From assembly GCF_965200585.1 (NCBI RefSeq), contig NZ_OZ241361.1: a DNA stretch of 64,000 nucleotides, one strand, 5' to 3'. This document shows positions 7,883 to 16,892 of this stretch, one piece after another. How positions within the stretch are numbered: position 1 is the stretch's first letter; each line of letters opens with the position of its first letter. The notes beneath the pieces are model-generated. The model saw only the letters and a program-made list of their open reading frames with translations. It was not told the origin of the DNA and searched no databases. A program made the translations under genes and the position numbers. The stretch comes from Bacterioplanoides sp965200585 (lineage in GTDB: Bacteria; Pseudomonadota; Gammaproteobacteria; Pseudomonadales; Oceanobacteraceae).

Positions 7883-8291
7883 AAGGTCGGGCCTTTGGCA
7901 TCCATGTGAAATAAAGTGGCTTGATTCTAGCAGAATAAATAAGGCTAAAAATGCCTTTATTGTTCCAGAATTAAAGACAGACTGTGCAAGGGTCCGGGTA
8001 CTCTGCTGAATTAATGTTTTCAACAATCGGGGTTAACACAAGAGTCAACAAGCTAGAGAGTAAAGCATGACTGCGAGATCGAAAACCCCATGCGTTGTCA
8101 GACTGCTTAATAGCGTATTCTCTGGTGCTGTTTTTCTGAGAGTCCTTGTTTGCGATAGCCCGTATGGCGATAAGTGACTCGCTGGTTAGTTACATTTTTT
8201 ATTTCCCTCAGTCAGCTTCTCTGGTTAGTCTGCGCCTGCTGTTTGATTTATTGAATGTTTGGCTGAGTGGCTGACGTAAACGGAGTCTGGC
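7883..8291. other. 409-bp intergenic region between divergent tolC and yqiB
   Basis: It should hold the promoters of both divergent genes. I see no clear sigma-70 pair, no strong terminator and no convincing gene. In E. coli-like synteny nudF would lie at the left end of the yqiB side; no Nudix-box reading frame is present. A 36-codon open frame at 8067-8177 is discussed as rejected. Confidence 0.5.
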
Positions 8292-8753
8292 TTGTTACGC
8301 AAAAAACGATATGTTCCCGATTTGCAGGAGTTGTCATCGCTGGCAGAAAAAAATTTCCTGCGCTTTTTTAAACTGTTTCCGCAAATGGAAGCAGGCAGCG
8401 AGCGTGCGTTTATTATCAGTGGTTCCTCTGAACATCAGGCGCGGATTGTCATTCGCGTTGAAGAAGTACATCCCTACACCACGATGCTGGAAATTATTCA
8501 GCAGGGGCTGAGCCCGGAGTGGATTCAGCCCCCACGCATGCAAGTCCGCTTGTATCACGACGCCAATATGGCCGAGGTGCTGAGCTATCAGAACCAGAAA
8601 CGTTTTGAAGGTCGTTACCAATACCCCAACCCAACCATGCGTTTGCCGGATGAGAAACTGCAGTTAAATCGATTTCTGGCAGACTGGCTGGATCATTGCC
8701 TACACTATGGTCATGTGGATACGCCGTTTGAATTTATGCCGGATTACAGCTGA
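8292..8753 (+). CDS. yqiB: DUF1249 family protein YqiB
   Basis: 153 residues. It resembles E. coli YqiB (DUF1249), whose biochemical role is not known: LVELHEHNYxxL-type N-terminal helix (here DLQELSSLAEKNFLRFFKLFP), then MLEIIQQG, PRMQVRLYHDANMAEVLSYQ and NRFLADWLDHCLHYGH. It starts at a TTG with CGGAG six bases upstream. The position next to cpdA, yqiA and parE, and divergent from tolC, matches the E. coli order and supports the call. nudF, which precedes yqiB in E. coli, is missing. Confidence 0.85.
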   Translation: MLRKKRYVPDLQELSSLAEKNFLRFFKLFPQMEAGSERAFIISGSSEHQARIVIRVEEVHPYTTMLEIIQQGLSPEWIQPPRMQVRLYHDANMAEVLSYQNQKRFEGRYQYPNPTMRLPDEKLQLNRFLADWLDHCLHYGHVDTPFEFMPDYS

Positions 8754-8796
8754 AGTTTGTAAAACGCGGTAAAAAACGACGAAATCACCACAAAAA

Positions 8797-8838
8797 TGTG
8801 AACCAGATCTCAGTTGACTTGAGCCTGGCTTGTATAAA
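8797..8838 (+). promoter_or_regulatory. Candidate CRP/Vfr site and -10 box upstream of cpdA
   Basis: TGTGA-ACCAGA-TCTCA at 8797-8812 matches the CRP consensus TGTGA-N6-TCACA at 9 of 10 half-site positions. A TATAAA -10-like box lies at 8833-8838 with no well-spaced -35. If transcription starts 6-7 nt after the -10, the site centre is near -41, the class II CRP position. The next gene degrades cAMP. Confidence 0.5.
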
Positions 8839-8876
8839 GTGGAACGTGCTAACAATAAAAGGGAGTGGGCGCAGAC

Positions 8877-9695
8877 GTGTTCTCACTGAAGACTAACGAT
8901 TCCGTTCATCTGGTTCAGATCACAGATACCCATCTGAATGAACCGGAAGATGGCCATTTGCTGGGAATGCAGACACTGCATAGCCTGCAATGTGTGCTGG
9001 ATCGTGTGCGCACGGAGCAATCTCATCTGGATGCACTGCTGGTGACCGGAGACTTGTCTCAGGATGGCTCGCTGCAGTCGTACCAGCATCTGCAGCGAGC
9101 ACTGACTGCATTTTCTTGCCCTTCCTTCTGGCTCGAAGGCAATCATGATAATCCCACTCATCTGAACCGTATGGTTGATCCGCAGCAGAGCGGTAATCAA
9201 CATCTTGAACGTCTGATTCATACCCCGCACTGGCAGATCATTATGCTGAATTCGCAGGTACCGGGTAAGGTCTATGGACATCTGGCTGATGACCAGCTGC
9301 AGTTGCTGGAGCAGGCGTTATCACAACAGCCGCAGCGTCATACGCTGGTGTGTTTTCACCATCACCCGGTCGAGATGGAGTGCGACTGGATTGACGGCAT
9401 CGGCATCAATAATGCCGCCGATTTCTGGCAGGTTATTGATCGTCATGACAATGTTCGCGCGGTGCTCTGGGGCCATGTGCATCAGGACAGTGACCGGATG
9501 CGCGGTGATGTACGGTTATTATCCACCCCGTCTACGTGTGTGCAGTTTGAGCCTCATACTCATAATTTCTCGGTGGATCACCGGGCACCGGGTTATCGCC
9601 AACTGACATTACACGCCGATGGTCGCATTGATACGGTCGTCAGCCGGGTTGATGATATTGAATTTGAAGTGGATTATTCCGTTAAAGGGTATTAA
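8877..9695 (+). CDS. cpdA: 3',5'-cyclic-AMP phosphodiesterase CpdA
   Basis: 272 residues from GTG 8877, which has GGGAG 11 nt upstream; an in-frame GTG at 8865 overlaps that site and is less likely. It is a metallophosphoesterase that hydrolyses cAMP to AMP in the cytoplasm. All binuclear-metal motifs are present in order: QITDTHL, VTGDLSQDG, EGNHDN, CFHHHPV and WGHVHQD, followed by the CpdA-typical LLSTPSTCVQFEPHTHNFSV. Length and the C-terminal GY match E. coli CpdA. It lies between yqiB and yqiA. A CRP-like site upstream suggests feedback control by cAMP. Confidence 0.93.
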   Translation: MFSLKTNDSVHLVQITDTHLNEPEDGHLLGMQTLHSLQCVLDRVRTEQSHLDALLVTGDLSQDGSLQSYQHLQRALTAFSCPSFWLEGNHDNPTHLNRMVDPQQSGNQHLERLIHTPHWQIIMLNSQVPGKVYGHLADDQLQLLEQALSQQPQRHTLVCFHHHPVEMECDWIDGIGINNAADFWQVIDRHDNVRAVLWGHVHQDSDRMRGDVRLLSTPSTCVQFEPHTHNFSVDHRAPGYRQLTLHADGRIDTVVSRVDDIEFEVDYSVKGY

Positions 9696-9719
9696 ACCAG
9701 TTAACGTTTGAGGTTCATT

Positions 9720-10310
9720 TTGTCAGCTTGTCTCTATTTACACGGTTTTCTGAGCTCGCCTTTATCGCAAAAAGCGCAACAGCTGGAAGCCTACTACCAG
9801 CACCACTTGCCACACGATTCACTGGTGATCCCTGAACTGCCTTTTGCGCCGGAACAGGCGATGCAGTTAGCCGAAAGCACTTTAAAACAGCTGCAACAAC
9901 AGCATGATCAGGTGTATCTGATTGGCAGCTCTCTGGGCGGTTTTTATGCCACCTATCTGGCTGAAAAATATCAATTACCCGCGGTGTTGATTAACCCGGC
10001 GGTACGCCCGTTTGATTTGTTTGCCGATTATCTTGGCCCTAATACCCACTTCTATACCGGCGCTGTCCACGAACTGACGATGACACATATTGCTCAGTTA
10101 CGGGCTCTGAATATCGAGCGCCTGAGTTCACCACAACATCTGTTGCTGCTGTTGCAGACCGGTGATGAAACACTGGATTACCGTCAGGCAGCGCAGCTTT
10201 ACCAACGCTGCCCAGCTTGGCTTGAAGGTGGTGGCAATCACAGCTTTGAGCGTTTTATTGAGCGGATGCCGATGGTGCTGGAATTTGTTCGCCAGCATTA
10301 TGAAAGCTAG
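9720..10310 (+). CDS. yqiA: YqiA/YcfP family alpha/beta-fold esterase
   Basis: 196 residues from TTG 9720 (GAGG six bases upstream), giving MSACLYLHGFLSSPLSQKA, which lines up with remembered E. coli YqiA; a TTG at 9708 is possible. It is an alpha/beta hydrolase: oxyanion LHGF near the N-terminus, nucleophile elbow GSSLGG, Asp in LLQTGDETLDYRQA and His in EGGGNHSFERF. E. coli YqiA is an esterase acting on palmitoyl-CoA and p-nitrophenyl esters in vitro; its natural substrate is unclear. It lies 24 nt after cpdA, in the conserved yqiB-cpdA-yqiA-parE order, but here an EAL gene separates it from parE. Confidence 0.88.
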   Translation: MSACLYLHGFLSSPLSQKAQQLEAYYQHHLPHDSLVIPELPFAPEQAMQLAESTLKQLQQQHDQVYLIGSSLGGFYATYLAEKYQLPAVLINPAVRPFDLFADYLGPNTHFYTGAVHELTMTHIAQLRALNIERLSSPQHLLLLLQTGDETLDYRQAAQLYQRCPAWLEGGGNHSFERFIERMPMVLEFVRQHYES

Positions 10311-10411
10311 CTCCAGACAGTCCTGACTCTTTGCGCTTAGTGGCGATATTTGTCCATAGCCACCCTGCGGCTGTGCTAGCCTGTGTAAATGGGGTTCACA
10401 ATGGTGGTCGT

Positions 10412-12934
10412 GTGCAGAACAGAAGCACCATAAAACGTGTGTTTGCATTTTTGTTGCTGGCGCTGCTGAGTATGCTGGTGTATCGCTATGTCGTGGTGAT
10501 TGCTGATCCGACCCAGGCGGTGCTGAAAGGCGATAGCACGGGAATTAAGATCACGGAAGGTTATCTGGTAGACCCGGGTCACAGTCTGACTTTGCCCGAG
10601 GTGATGCGTGACCCGGCTTTTGCAACAGACAGAAACCTTGAACAGGTTCCCTGGGGGTTCGGCCAGCAGGCTTATTGGCTGCGACTGAATCTTCACAATT
10701 CAACGACCCACGCTCAGACGCTGGTGGCGCACTTCTCCAATCCAATGCTTGAGCAGCTGACGGTTTATCATCGCCAAATTAATGAGCCGCAATGGCAGAC
10801 AGCTAAGTTGGGTTGGCAAGCAACTGAACTGACAGTCAAACAACGTGCTATCCCTGCTTACGAAATGACTCTGCCAGCCGGAGCCAGTATGCAGCTGGTG
10901 GTGCGTATCGCCACGGCAGGTATTGCCAAAACACCGGTGGATATCTACTACAAAGATGATTTCACCAGCCTGACACAAATGACCTTTTTATTATGGGGTA
11001 GCTTTGTTGGCGTGCTGGTGGTGATGTCGCTGTTTAATCTGGTGTTGTATGCGGGCCTGAAAGACGGCGTCTACCTGGTTTATATCGGTTATATCGTCTC
11101 GGTGTTGATGATGCTGGGTGTGGTGATGGGTTTTGGTCACTATATCTTTCCGGAAACCGCGATGCGCTGGCTGCGCCTGCATATTGTGTCGGTCAATCTG
11201 TCGGTGGTGATTTGCACCTTGTCGTTTGCCCTGCTGTTTTTTGATGCCACGGATAAGCAAAGCCGTATTGTTCGCTGGTGTGTTCGTTATATCCAATTGT
11301 TGATTGCTCTGGCGGTTATTTTTCTGGTTGTACCGGAATATCTGGCGGCGCCGGTTTTCTTTGTTGCGCTGGCATTTTTATATCCGCTGATTGGACTGTT
11401 TCTGTTCCGCCAATTCAAACGTAAGCAGCGCTGGGCACGTTATTACCTGTTGTCGTGGATTCCTCTGGTGGTGGGAGGAGCGATTCAGCCGATGAGCTTA
11501 ACCGGCGTGATTGAAGGCACGTTTCTGACCCTGCATTCGATGATGATTGGTGTTTCGATCGAAGTGGTGCTGATGGCCATGGGTCTTGCCAATCGTATGC
11601 AGTACAAAAAAGAACAAGCGCTGTTTAATGCGATACATGATCCGGGTACCCGCCTGCCGAATGCCACTCTGTTGGAACACCGCATTAAAGCCTTGGTACA
11701 TAACCGCCAGCCGTTTGCTGTCTGCCTGATTGAAGTGGCTGACTTTTCCGCATTGCAGCCGTATATCAGCACCACAGATACTAACGATCTGATGGTGATG
11801 ATCGCCCGGGTAGTGAATCGGGAGTTGTTATTTCAACCGCAGTTTCAGGTGTTGGAAGATGAACCACCACAGGTGCATAAACTGGCGCGTCTGAAAGATG
11901 GTTTGCTGGCGCTACTGATTACCGACGATGCGAACGGCAACAGCGAAGCGCTTCAGAGTATTCAGCAACAGCTGTCATCCGGTGCTCAGATTGGTGAATT
12001 GTATATTGCACTGGCACTGCGCTTTGGCTTGTCGGATTTTGGTTATCACAATGACGAGCAGGCGCTGGATGTACTGAAACAAGCACAGCAAGCGTTGGAA
12101 CAAGCCAAATATTTACCCGCCGGTATCGCGTTTTATCATGCCGATCAGGCGTACAGTTTTGCTCAGCGGTTATCGTTGGCGGCGAGTTTACAGGCGGCAT
12201 TGCGGCGTAATGAGCTGTCTTTGTATCACCAGCCACAGGTTGATCTGAACAGCGGTCAGGTGGACGGTTCGGAAGCGTTATTGCGCTGGCGACACCCGGA
12301 GCTGGGTTATATCCCACCGGTTGAGTTTATTCCGCTGGCAGAAGATACCGGCATCATTAATGAGATTACTCTCTGGGTGATTGACCGCGCTTGTCAGGAT
12401 CTGGAGGTCTTTTCGGCACTGGGGCATGAGCAACATAATGTGTCGGTGAACATCAGTGGCAAAGACATTGCCGAGCCGGGCTTTCTCGACAATGTGCAGA
12501 CGATTCTGCAACGCCATCGTTTTCCTCTGTCGAACCTGACGTTTGAGTTAACGGAATCGGCCACGGTGAACGATTTTCATCTGTTAACCGAGAGTCTGCA
12601 TGCATTGGCTGCGATGGGGGTTCAGATAGCCATTGATGATTATGGTACCGGTTATTCGTCGCTGTTTTATATCTCAGAGCTGCCGTTTACCGAGCTGAAA
12701 ATTGATAAAAGTTTTGTGTCGGATATGGATGTCTCTCCGCGTCATCACACCATTGTGAAAACCACCATTGAAATGGCCAAAAGCATGGGCTTAAAAGTGG
12801 TGGCCGAGGGGGTTGAGTCGGCAGCTGTTGAAACTCTGCTACACGAACAGGGCTGCCATATTGTTCAGGGGTTTTATTATCAGAAGCCGATTCCGCTCGA
12901 TCGCTATCTGGCGTGGCTGGCAAACCGGCAGTAG
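10412..12934 (+). CDS. 7TMR-DISM sensor with degenerate GGDEF and intact EAL domain
   Basis: 840 residues from the GTG at 10412 (a TTG at 10331 is possible; start uncertain). Order: an N-terminal membrane anchor, a periplasmic 7TMR-DISMED2-like domain (WGFGQQAYWLRLNLHN), a block of seven hydrophobic helices, a GGDEF-like domain, and a C-terminal EAL domain. The GGDEF signature is lost: the start reads HDPGTRLPN and the active-site hairpin LKDGLLALLI. The EAL domain keeps EALLRW, NISGKD, ELTES, IDDYGTGYSS, LKIDKSF and VVAEGVES, so c-di-GMP phosphodiesterase activity is expected. It separates yqiA from parE, an insertion in otherwise conserved synteny. The ligand sensed is unknown. Confidence 0.87.
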   Translation: MQNRSTIKRVFAFLLLALLSMLVYRYVVVIADPTQAVLKGDSTGIKITEGYLVDPGHSLTLPEVMRDPAFATDRNLEQVPWGFGQQAYWLRLNLHNSTTHAQTLVAHFSNPMLEQLTVYHRQINEPQWQTAKLGWQATELTVKQRAIPAYEMTLPAGASMQLVVRIATAGIAKTPVDIYYKDDFTSLTQMTFLLWGSFVGVLVVMSLFNLVLYAGLKDGVYLVYIGYIVSVLMMLGVVMGFGHYIFPETAMRWLRLHIVSVNLSVVICTLSFALLFFDATDKQSRIVRWCVRYIQLLIALAVIFLVVPEYLAAPVFFVALAFLYPLIGLFLFRQFKRKQRWARYYLLSWIPLVVGGAIQPMSLTGVIEGTFLTLHSMMIGVSIEVVLMAMGLANRMQYKKEQALFNAIHDPGTRLPNATLLEHRIKALVHNRQPFAVCLIEVADFSALQPYISTTDTNDLMVMIARVVNRELLFQPQFQVLEDEPPQVHKLARLKDGLLALLITDDANGNSEALQSIQQQLSSGAQIGELYIALALRFGLSDFGYHNDEQALDVLKQAQQALEQAKYLPAGIAFYHADQAYSFAQRLSLAASLQAALRRNELSLYHQPQVDLNSGQVDGSEALLRWRHPELGYIPPVEFIPLAEDTGIINEITLWVIDRACQDLEVFSALGHEQHNVSVNISGKDIAEPGFLDNVQTILQRHRFPLSNLTFELTESATVNDFHLLTESLHALAAMGVQIAIDDYGTGYSSLFYISELPFTELKIDKSFVSDMDVSPRHHTIVKTTIEMAKSMGLKVVAEGVESAAVETLLHEQGCHIVQGFYYQKPIPLDRYLAWLANRQ

Positions 12935-13014
12935 CAACTGCATGTGTAATTGCATTAGGAATTAGCGCCGTCGCGGTTATACTGGACGAATTCTGGATTG
13001 ATAAACTGACACTC

Positions 13015-14907
13015 ATGACGACCAAACAATATACCGCCTCTTCGATTGAAGTTTTAAGTGGCTTAGACCCGGTTCGTAAACGCCCCGGTATGTACACCGA
13101 TACCACTCGGCCGAATCATCTGGCGCAGGAAGTAATTGATAACTCGGTGGACGAAGCGTTAGCCGGTCATGCCAGCACCATCGAAGTCACCCTGCACGGC
13201 GATGGTTCCATGACCGTGCTGGATGATGGCCGTGGTATGCCTACCGATATTCACCCGGAGCATGGTGTCTCTGGTGTTGAACTGATTCTGACCCAGCTGC
13301 ACGCGGGTGGTAAATTCTCCAACGATAATTACCAGTTCTCCGGTGGTTTGCACGGTGTTGGTGTGTCGGTGGTGAATGCCTTATCCAAAGTGCTGGAAGT
13401 GACCATCTGGCGTGATGGCCAGGTACAGCGTATTGGTTTCCAGAACGGTGACAAGGCGCTGGATCTGCAGGTCGTTGATAGTTGTGGCAAAAAGCGCACC
13501 GGTACCAGTGTCCGTTTCCTGCCAGACCCGCAATACTTTGATTCGTCGAAGTTCTCAGTGCCCCGGTTAAAACACGTACTGCGTGCCAAAGCGGTATTGT
13601 GTCCGGGGCTGCGCATTAAATTTAATGCGCCCAATGCCGAAGACAGTGCCGAGTGGTACTACGAAGACGGCCTGAAAGATTATTTAAAAGTCAGCTCTAC
13701 CGGTTACGAAACCCTGCCCGCCGAGCCGTTTACCGGCACCATGACCGGCGAAACAGAAGGTGTGGACTGGGCGGTGCAATGGCTGCCGGAAGGTGGCGAG
13801 TTGTGTCAGGAGAGTTACGTTAACCTGATTCCCACGGCTCAGGGCGGAACCCACGTTAACGGTTTCCGTTCCGGTTTATTAGACGCGCTGCGTGAGTTTT
13901 GTGAATTCCGCAATTTATTGCCGCGTGGTGTGAAATTAACCCCGGATGATTTATGGGAGCGTTGCTCTTATGTGTTATCGGCCAAATTAGCTGATCCACA
14001 GTTTGCCGGGCAAACCAAAGAGCGCTTATCGTCGCGCGAAGCGTCATCCTTTATCTCTGGTGTGGTGAAAGATTCGTTTGCGCTGTGGTTAAACGAACAC
14101 ACCGCCGAAGCGGAATTGCTGGCTGAAATGGCGATCTCCAGCGCTCAGAGTCGGTTACGCAAATCGAAAAAAGTAGCGCGCAAAAAGATCACTCAGGGCC
14201 CGGCTCTGCCAGGGAAGCTGGCGGACTGTACTGGCCAGGACAGTGAACGCACCGAACTGTTTCTGGTGGAAGGGGACTCGGCTGGTGGTTCGGCCAAACA
14301 GGCGCGTGACCGTGAGTTTCAGGCCATCATGCCGCTGAGAGGCAAGATCTTGAATACCTGGGAAGTGGATTCCGGAGAGATTCTGGCCTCGGAGGAAGTC
14401 CATAATATTGCTGTGGCTTTAGGAATTGATCCCGCGACCGATAACCTAGATGGGTTACGTTACGGCAAAATCTGTATTCTGGCGGATGCCGACTCGGACG
14501 GATTACACATTGCGACACTGTTATGCGCCTTGTTTGTTCGTCATTTCCGTAAGCTGGTGGCAGAAGGTCATGTGTTTGTAGCGATGCCGCCGCTGTACCG
14601 TATTGATGTGGGCAAGGATGTGTATTACGCCCTGGATGAGGCGGAAAAAGCCGGTGTGCTGGAGCGCATCAAAGCCGAGAAAAAACGCGGTAAGGTGAAT
14701 GTGCAGCGCTTTAAAGGTTTGGGTGAAATGAACCCAATGCAGTTGCGTGAAACCACGATGGACCCGAATACCCGCCGTCTGGTGCAATTGTCACTGGAGC
14801 CGGGTGATGGTACTAATGAATTGATGGATATGTTGCTGGCGAAGAAACGGGCGTCTGATCGCAAGAGCTGGTTAGAAACCCGTGGTAACGAGGTCGAAAT
14901 CGCCTGA
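13015..14907 (+). CDS. parE: DNA topoisomerase IV subunit B (ParE)
   Basis: 630 residues from ATG 13015, identical in length to E. coli ParE; upstream in-frame codons were rejected because MTTKQYTASSIEVLSGLDPV begins exactly like the family. It is the ATPase subunit of topoisomerase IV, which decatenates daughter chromosomes. Visible are the GHKL ATP site (QEVIDNSVDEAL, DDGRGMP, GLHGVGVSVVNALS), the TOPRIM motifs EGDSAGGSAK and DADSDGLHI, and PLRGKILNTWEVDSGEILAS. Its partner parC lies 2.6 kb downstream, on the same strand, with a GGDEF-EAL gene and an antisense gene between. Confidence 0.97.
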   Translation: MTTKQYTASSIEVLSGLDPVRKRPGMYTDTTRPNHLAQEVIDNSVDEALAGHASTIEVTLHGDGSMTVLDDGRGMPTDIHPEHGVSGVELILTQLHAGGKFSNDNYQFSGGLHGVGVSVVNALSKVLEVTIWRDGQVQRIGFQNGDKALDLQVVDSCGKKRTGTSVRFLPDPQYFDSSKFSVPRLKHVLRAKAVLCPGLRIKFNAPNAEDSAEWYYEDGLKDYLKVSSTGYETLPAEPFTGTMTGETEGVDWAVQWLPEGGELCQESYVNLIPTAQGGTHVNGFRSGLLDALREFCEFRNLLPRGVKLTPDDLWERCSYVLSAKLADPQFAGQTKERLSSREASSFISGVVKDSFALWLNEHTAEAELLAEMAISSAQSRLRKSKKVARKKITQGPALPGKLADCTGQDSERTELFLVEGDSAGGSAKQARDREFQAIMPLRGKILNTWEVDSGEILASEEVHNIAVALGIDPATDNLDGLRYGKICILADADSDGLHIATLLCALFVRHFRKLVAEGHVFVAMPPLYRIDVGKDVYYALDEAEKAGVLERIKAEKKRGKVNVQRFKGLGEMNPMQLRETTMDPNTRRLVQLSLEPGDGTNELMDMLLAKKRASDRKSWLETRGNEVEIA

Positions 14908-14972
14908 GCCTATTCCTCCGGTCACCGGCCTGATCGCTGCGTGACCACTGTCTGACACGGAAGGAATGACCC

Positions 14973-16859
14973 ATGCAGGTACAACGTTTGGCATCGTATT
15001 TTCTCGGCCTTGGCGGGCTGTTGTATGCTGCTGGTGTCTGCGCCTGGGAAATGGAAGTCTCAGCATCTGCTCCACTCTCCTCAACCAATCACTGGCTGTG
15101 CCTGCTGCTGGGCATGTTATTACTGCTGTTATTCAGCGCTTTATTCTTCTGGGCCGGTAAACAGGTTCAGCGTCGCAAAGCATCCGAACGGCTGCTGGAT
15201 TCCAGAACTGAGCTGATCAGCAGCATGTTAAATGCTCTGCCAGAGATTATTTTTTATAAAGATAACGAAGGCATTTATCGCCACGGCAATACCCGCTTCT
15301 CCGATTTTATGGGAGGCCGGGTGGAAGATCTGCTTGGCAAAACCGACTTTGAAATTTTTGATCATGAAACATCGCGCTTTTTCCGGCAGATGGATCGTGA
15401 AGCCATCGAAGCCGGTCGTTCCAAGGTTAATGAGGAATGGGTCGAAGGCGGGGATGGCAATCATCGCCTGATGGAGACGCATAAGTCGCCGCTGTTTGAC
15501 CATAACGGCGACTGTATTGGTGTACTGGGTTATTGCCGGGATATTACGCTGCAGCGCCAGAGTGAAGAAAACCTGCAACACATTGCCTATCACGATCCGC
15601 TCACCAATCTGCCGAATCGCTTACGCCTGGCGGAACGTCTCGACTATGCCCTGCAACTCAGCAAACGCGACAGTGAGTTATTGGCGGTTATCTTTCTTGA
15701 TCTTGATCGTTTTAAACACATCAACGACACCCTCGGTCATGCGATTGGTGATGTTTTATTAAAGGATGTGGCCCAACGGCTGCGTGAAAGTGTGCGCGAG
15801 TCGGACATCTGTGCCCGCTTGGGTGGTGATGAGTTTGTGGTGGTGCTGACGCAGATGAATTCCCGGGTGGAAATTGAGAAAAAATGCCAGCAATTACTGG
15901 AAACCATTGCCAAACCCTATCAGCTGCAAAGCCATCAGGTCACTGTCTTCACCAGCGCCGGTATCAGTTATTTTCCGGATCATGCCGCCACGCCAGATCA
16001 GTTAATCCGGGATGCTGACTCGGCTTTGCAGGCGGCCAAGGGAGAAGGACGCAATCGTTATTATGTCTTCCGTGAAGAACTGAGTCAGAATCAACATTCT
16101 TATCGCAGTCTGGAGCAGGATTTACGCCTGGCTTTTGATCGTGGTGAGTTCTCTCTGGTGTATCAGCCGCAGTTTCGTCTGGGCGAAAACCACCCGCGGC
16201 GGATCGAAGCGCTGGTGCGCTGGTCTCACCCACAGCGTGGTAATATCTCTCCTCATGACTTTATTCCAATTGCCGAAACCAGTGGCCTGATGACCGAACT
16301 AGGCCTGTGGGTTATTGAAACTGCCTGCCTGCAGTTTCTCAGCTGGAAAAAACAAGGCGTGCCGCTGGATCGGGTGGCAGTGAACGTGTCGGCCATGCAG
16401 TTCAGCGCTCAGTTTGCCGATCAGATTATTGCTTTGTTGCAGCGTCTGGAATTTGATCCGCAGTGGCTGGAGTTGGAAGTGACAGAATCACTGATGATGT
16501 CGGTCACCACTGAAGTGTCGCAGCAATTGCAGCGACTGCATCAGATCGGCATTGAGTTTGCGATTGACGATTTTGGTACCGGTTATTCCAGCCTCAGTAA
16601 AATCAAAGCTCTGCCGCTGAATGTGCTGAAAATCGATCAGTCGTTTGTGCGCGATATTAACGACGATGTCAGTGACTATGAGATTGCCCGGGCCATTATT
16701 CTGATGGCAAAAAGCCTCGGACTTACCGTGATTGCTGAAGGAGTGGAAAACCGGGAACAGGAGCAAACATTGAAACGACTGGGGTGTGAGTGGGTGCAGG
16801 GCTTTTATTATTCTGCCCCTATGGATGCCTCACGTTTTTTCCGGCGCTACTGCCAATGA
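14973..16859 (+). CDS. Membrane-anchored PAS-GGDEF-EAL signalling protein
   Basis: 628 residues; ATG preceded by GGAAGGA. Two hydrophobic segments (about 7-25 and 40-62) frame a very short periplasmic loop. A PAS domain (about 85-190) begins ALPEIIFYKDNEGIYRHGN. GGDEF is intact at 284-288 (ARLGGDEF), with an RxxD inhibitory-site motif (RESD) exactly five residues before it. EAL starts at 412-414 (IEALVRW), and keeps NVSAMQF, EVTES, IDDFGTGYSS, LKIDQSF and VIAEGVEN. Both synthesis and hydrolysis of c-di-GMP are therefore possible; which dominates cannot be told. It is 65 nt after parE. Confidence 0.93.
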   Translation: MQVQRLASYFLGLGGLLYAAGVCAWEMEVSASAPLSSTNHWLCLLLGMLLLLLFSALFFWAGKQVQRRKASERLLDSRTELISSMLNALPEIIFYKDNEGIYRHGNTRFSDFMGGRVEDLLGKTDFEIFDHETSRFFRQMDREAIEAGRSKVNEEWVEGGDGNHRLMETHKSPLFDHNGDCIGVLGYCRDITLQRQSEENLQHIAYHDPLTNLPNRLRLAERLDYALQLSKRDSELLAVIFLDLDRFKHINDTLGHAIGDVLLKDVAQRLRESVRESDICARLGGDEFVVVLTQMNSRVEIEKKCQQLLETIAKPYQLQSHQVTVFTSAGISYFPDHAATPDQLIRDADSALQAAKGEGRNRYYVFREELSQNQHSYRSLEQDLRLAFDRGEFSLVYQPQFRLGENHPRRIEALVRWSHPQRGNISPHDFIPIAETSGLMTELGLWVIETACLQFLSWKKQGVPLDRVAVNVSAMQFSAQFADQIIALLQRLEFDPQWLELEVTESLMMSVTTEVSQQLQRLHQIGIEFAIDDFGTGYSSLSKIKALPLNVLKIDQSFVRDINDDVSDYEIARAIILMAKSLGLTVIAEGVENREQEQTLKRLGCEWVQGFYYSAPMDASRFFRRYCQ

Positions 16860-16892
16860 TGCAGTCGCGCCTTTGATTCAGGCAGGTTAGCC

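Noticed and set aside
8067..8177. 36-codon open frame with CTAGAGAG upstream in the tolC-yqiB gap
   Set aside because: Its translation (starting MTARSKTPCVV) has no recognisable family or Nudix motif, and short frames of this size arise by chance; possible but not supportable.
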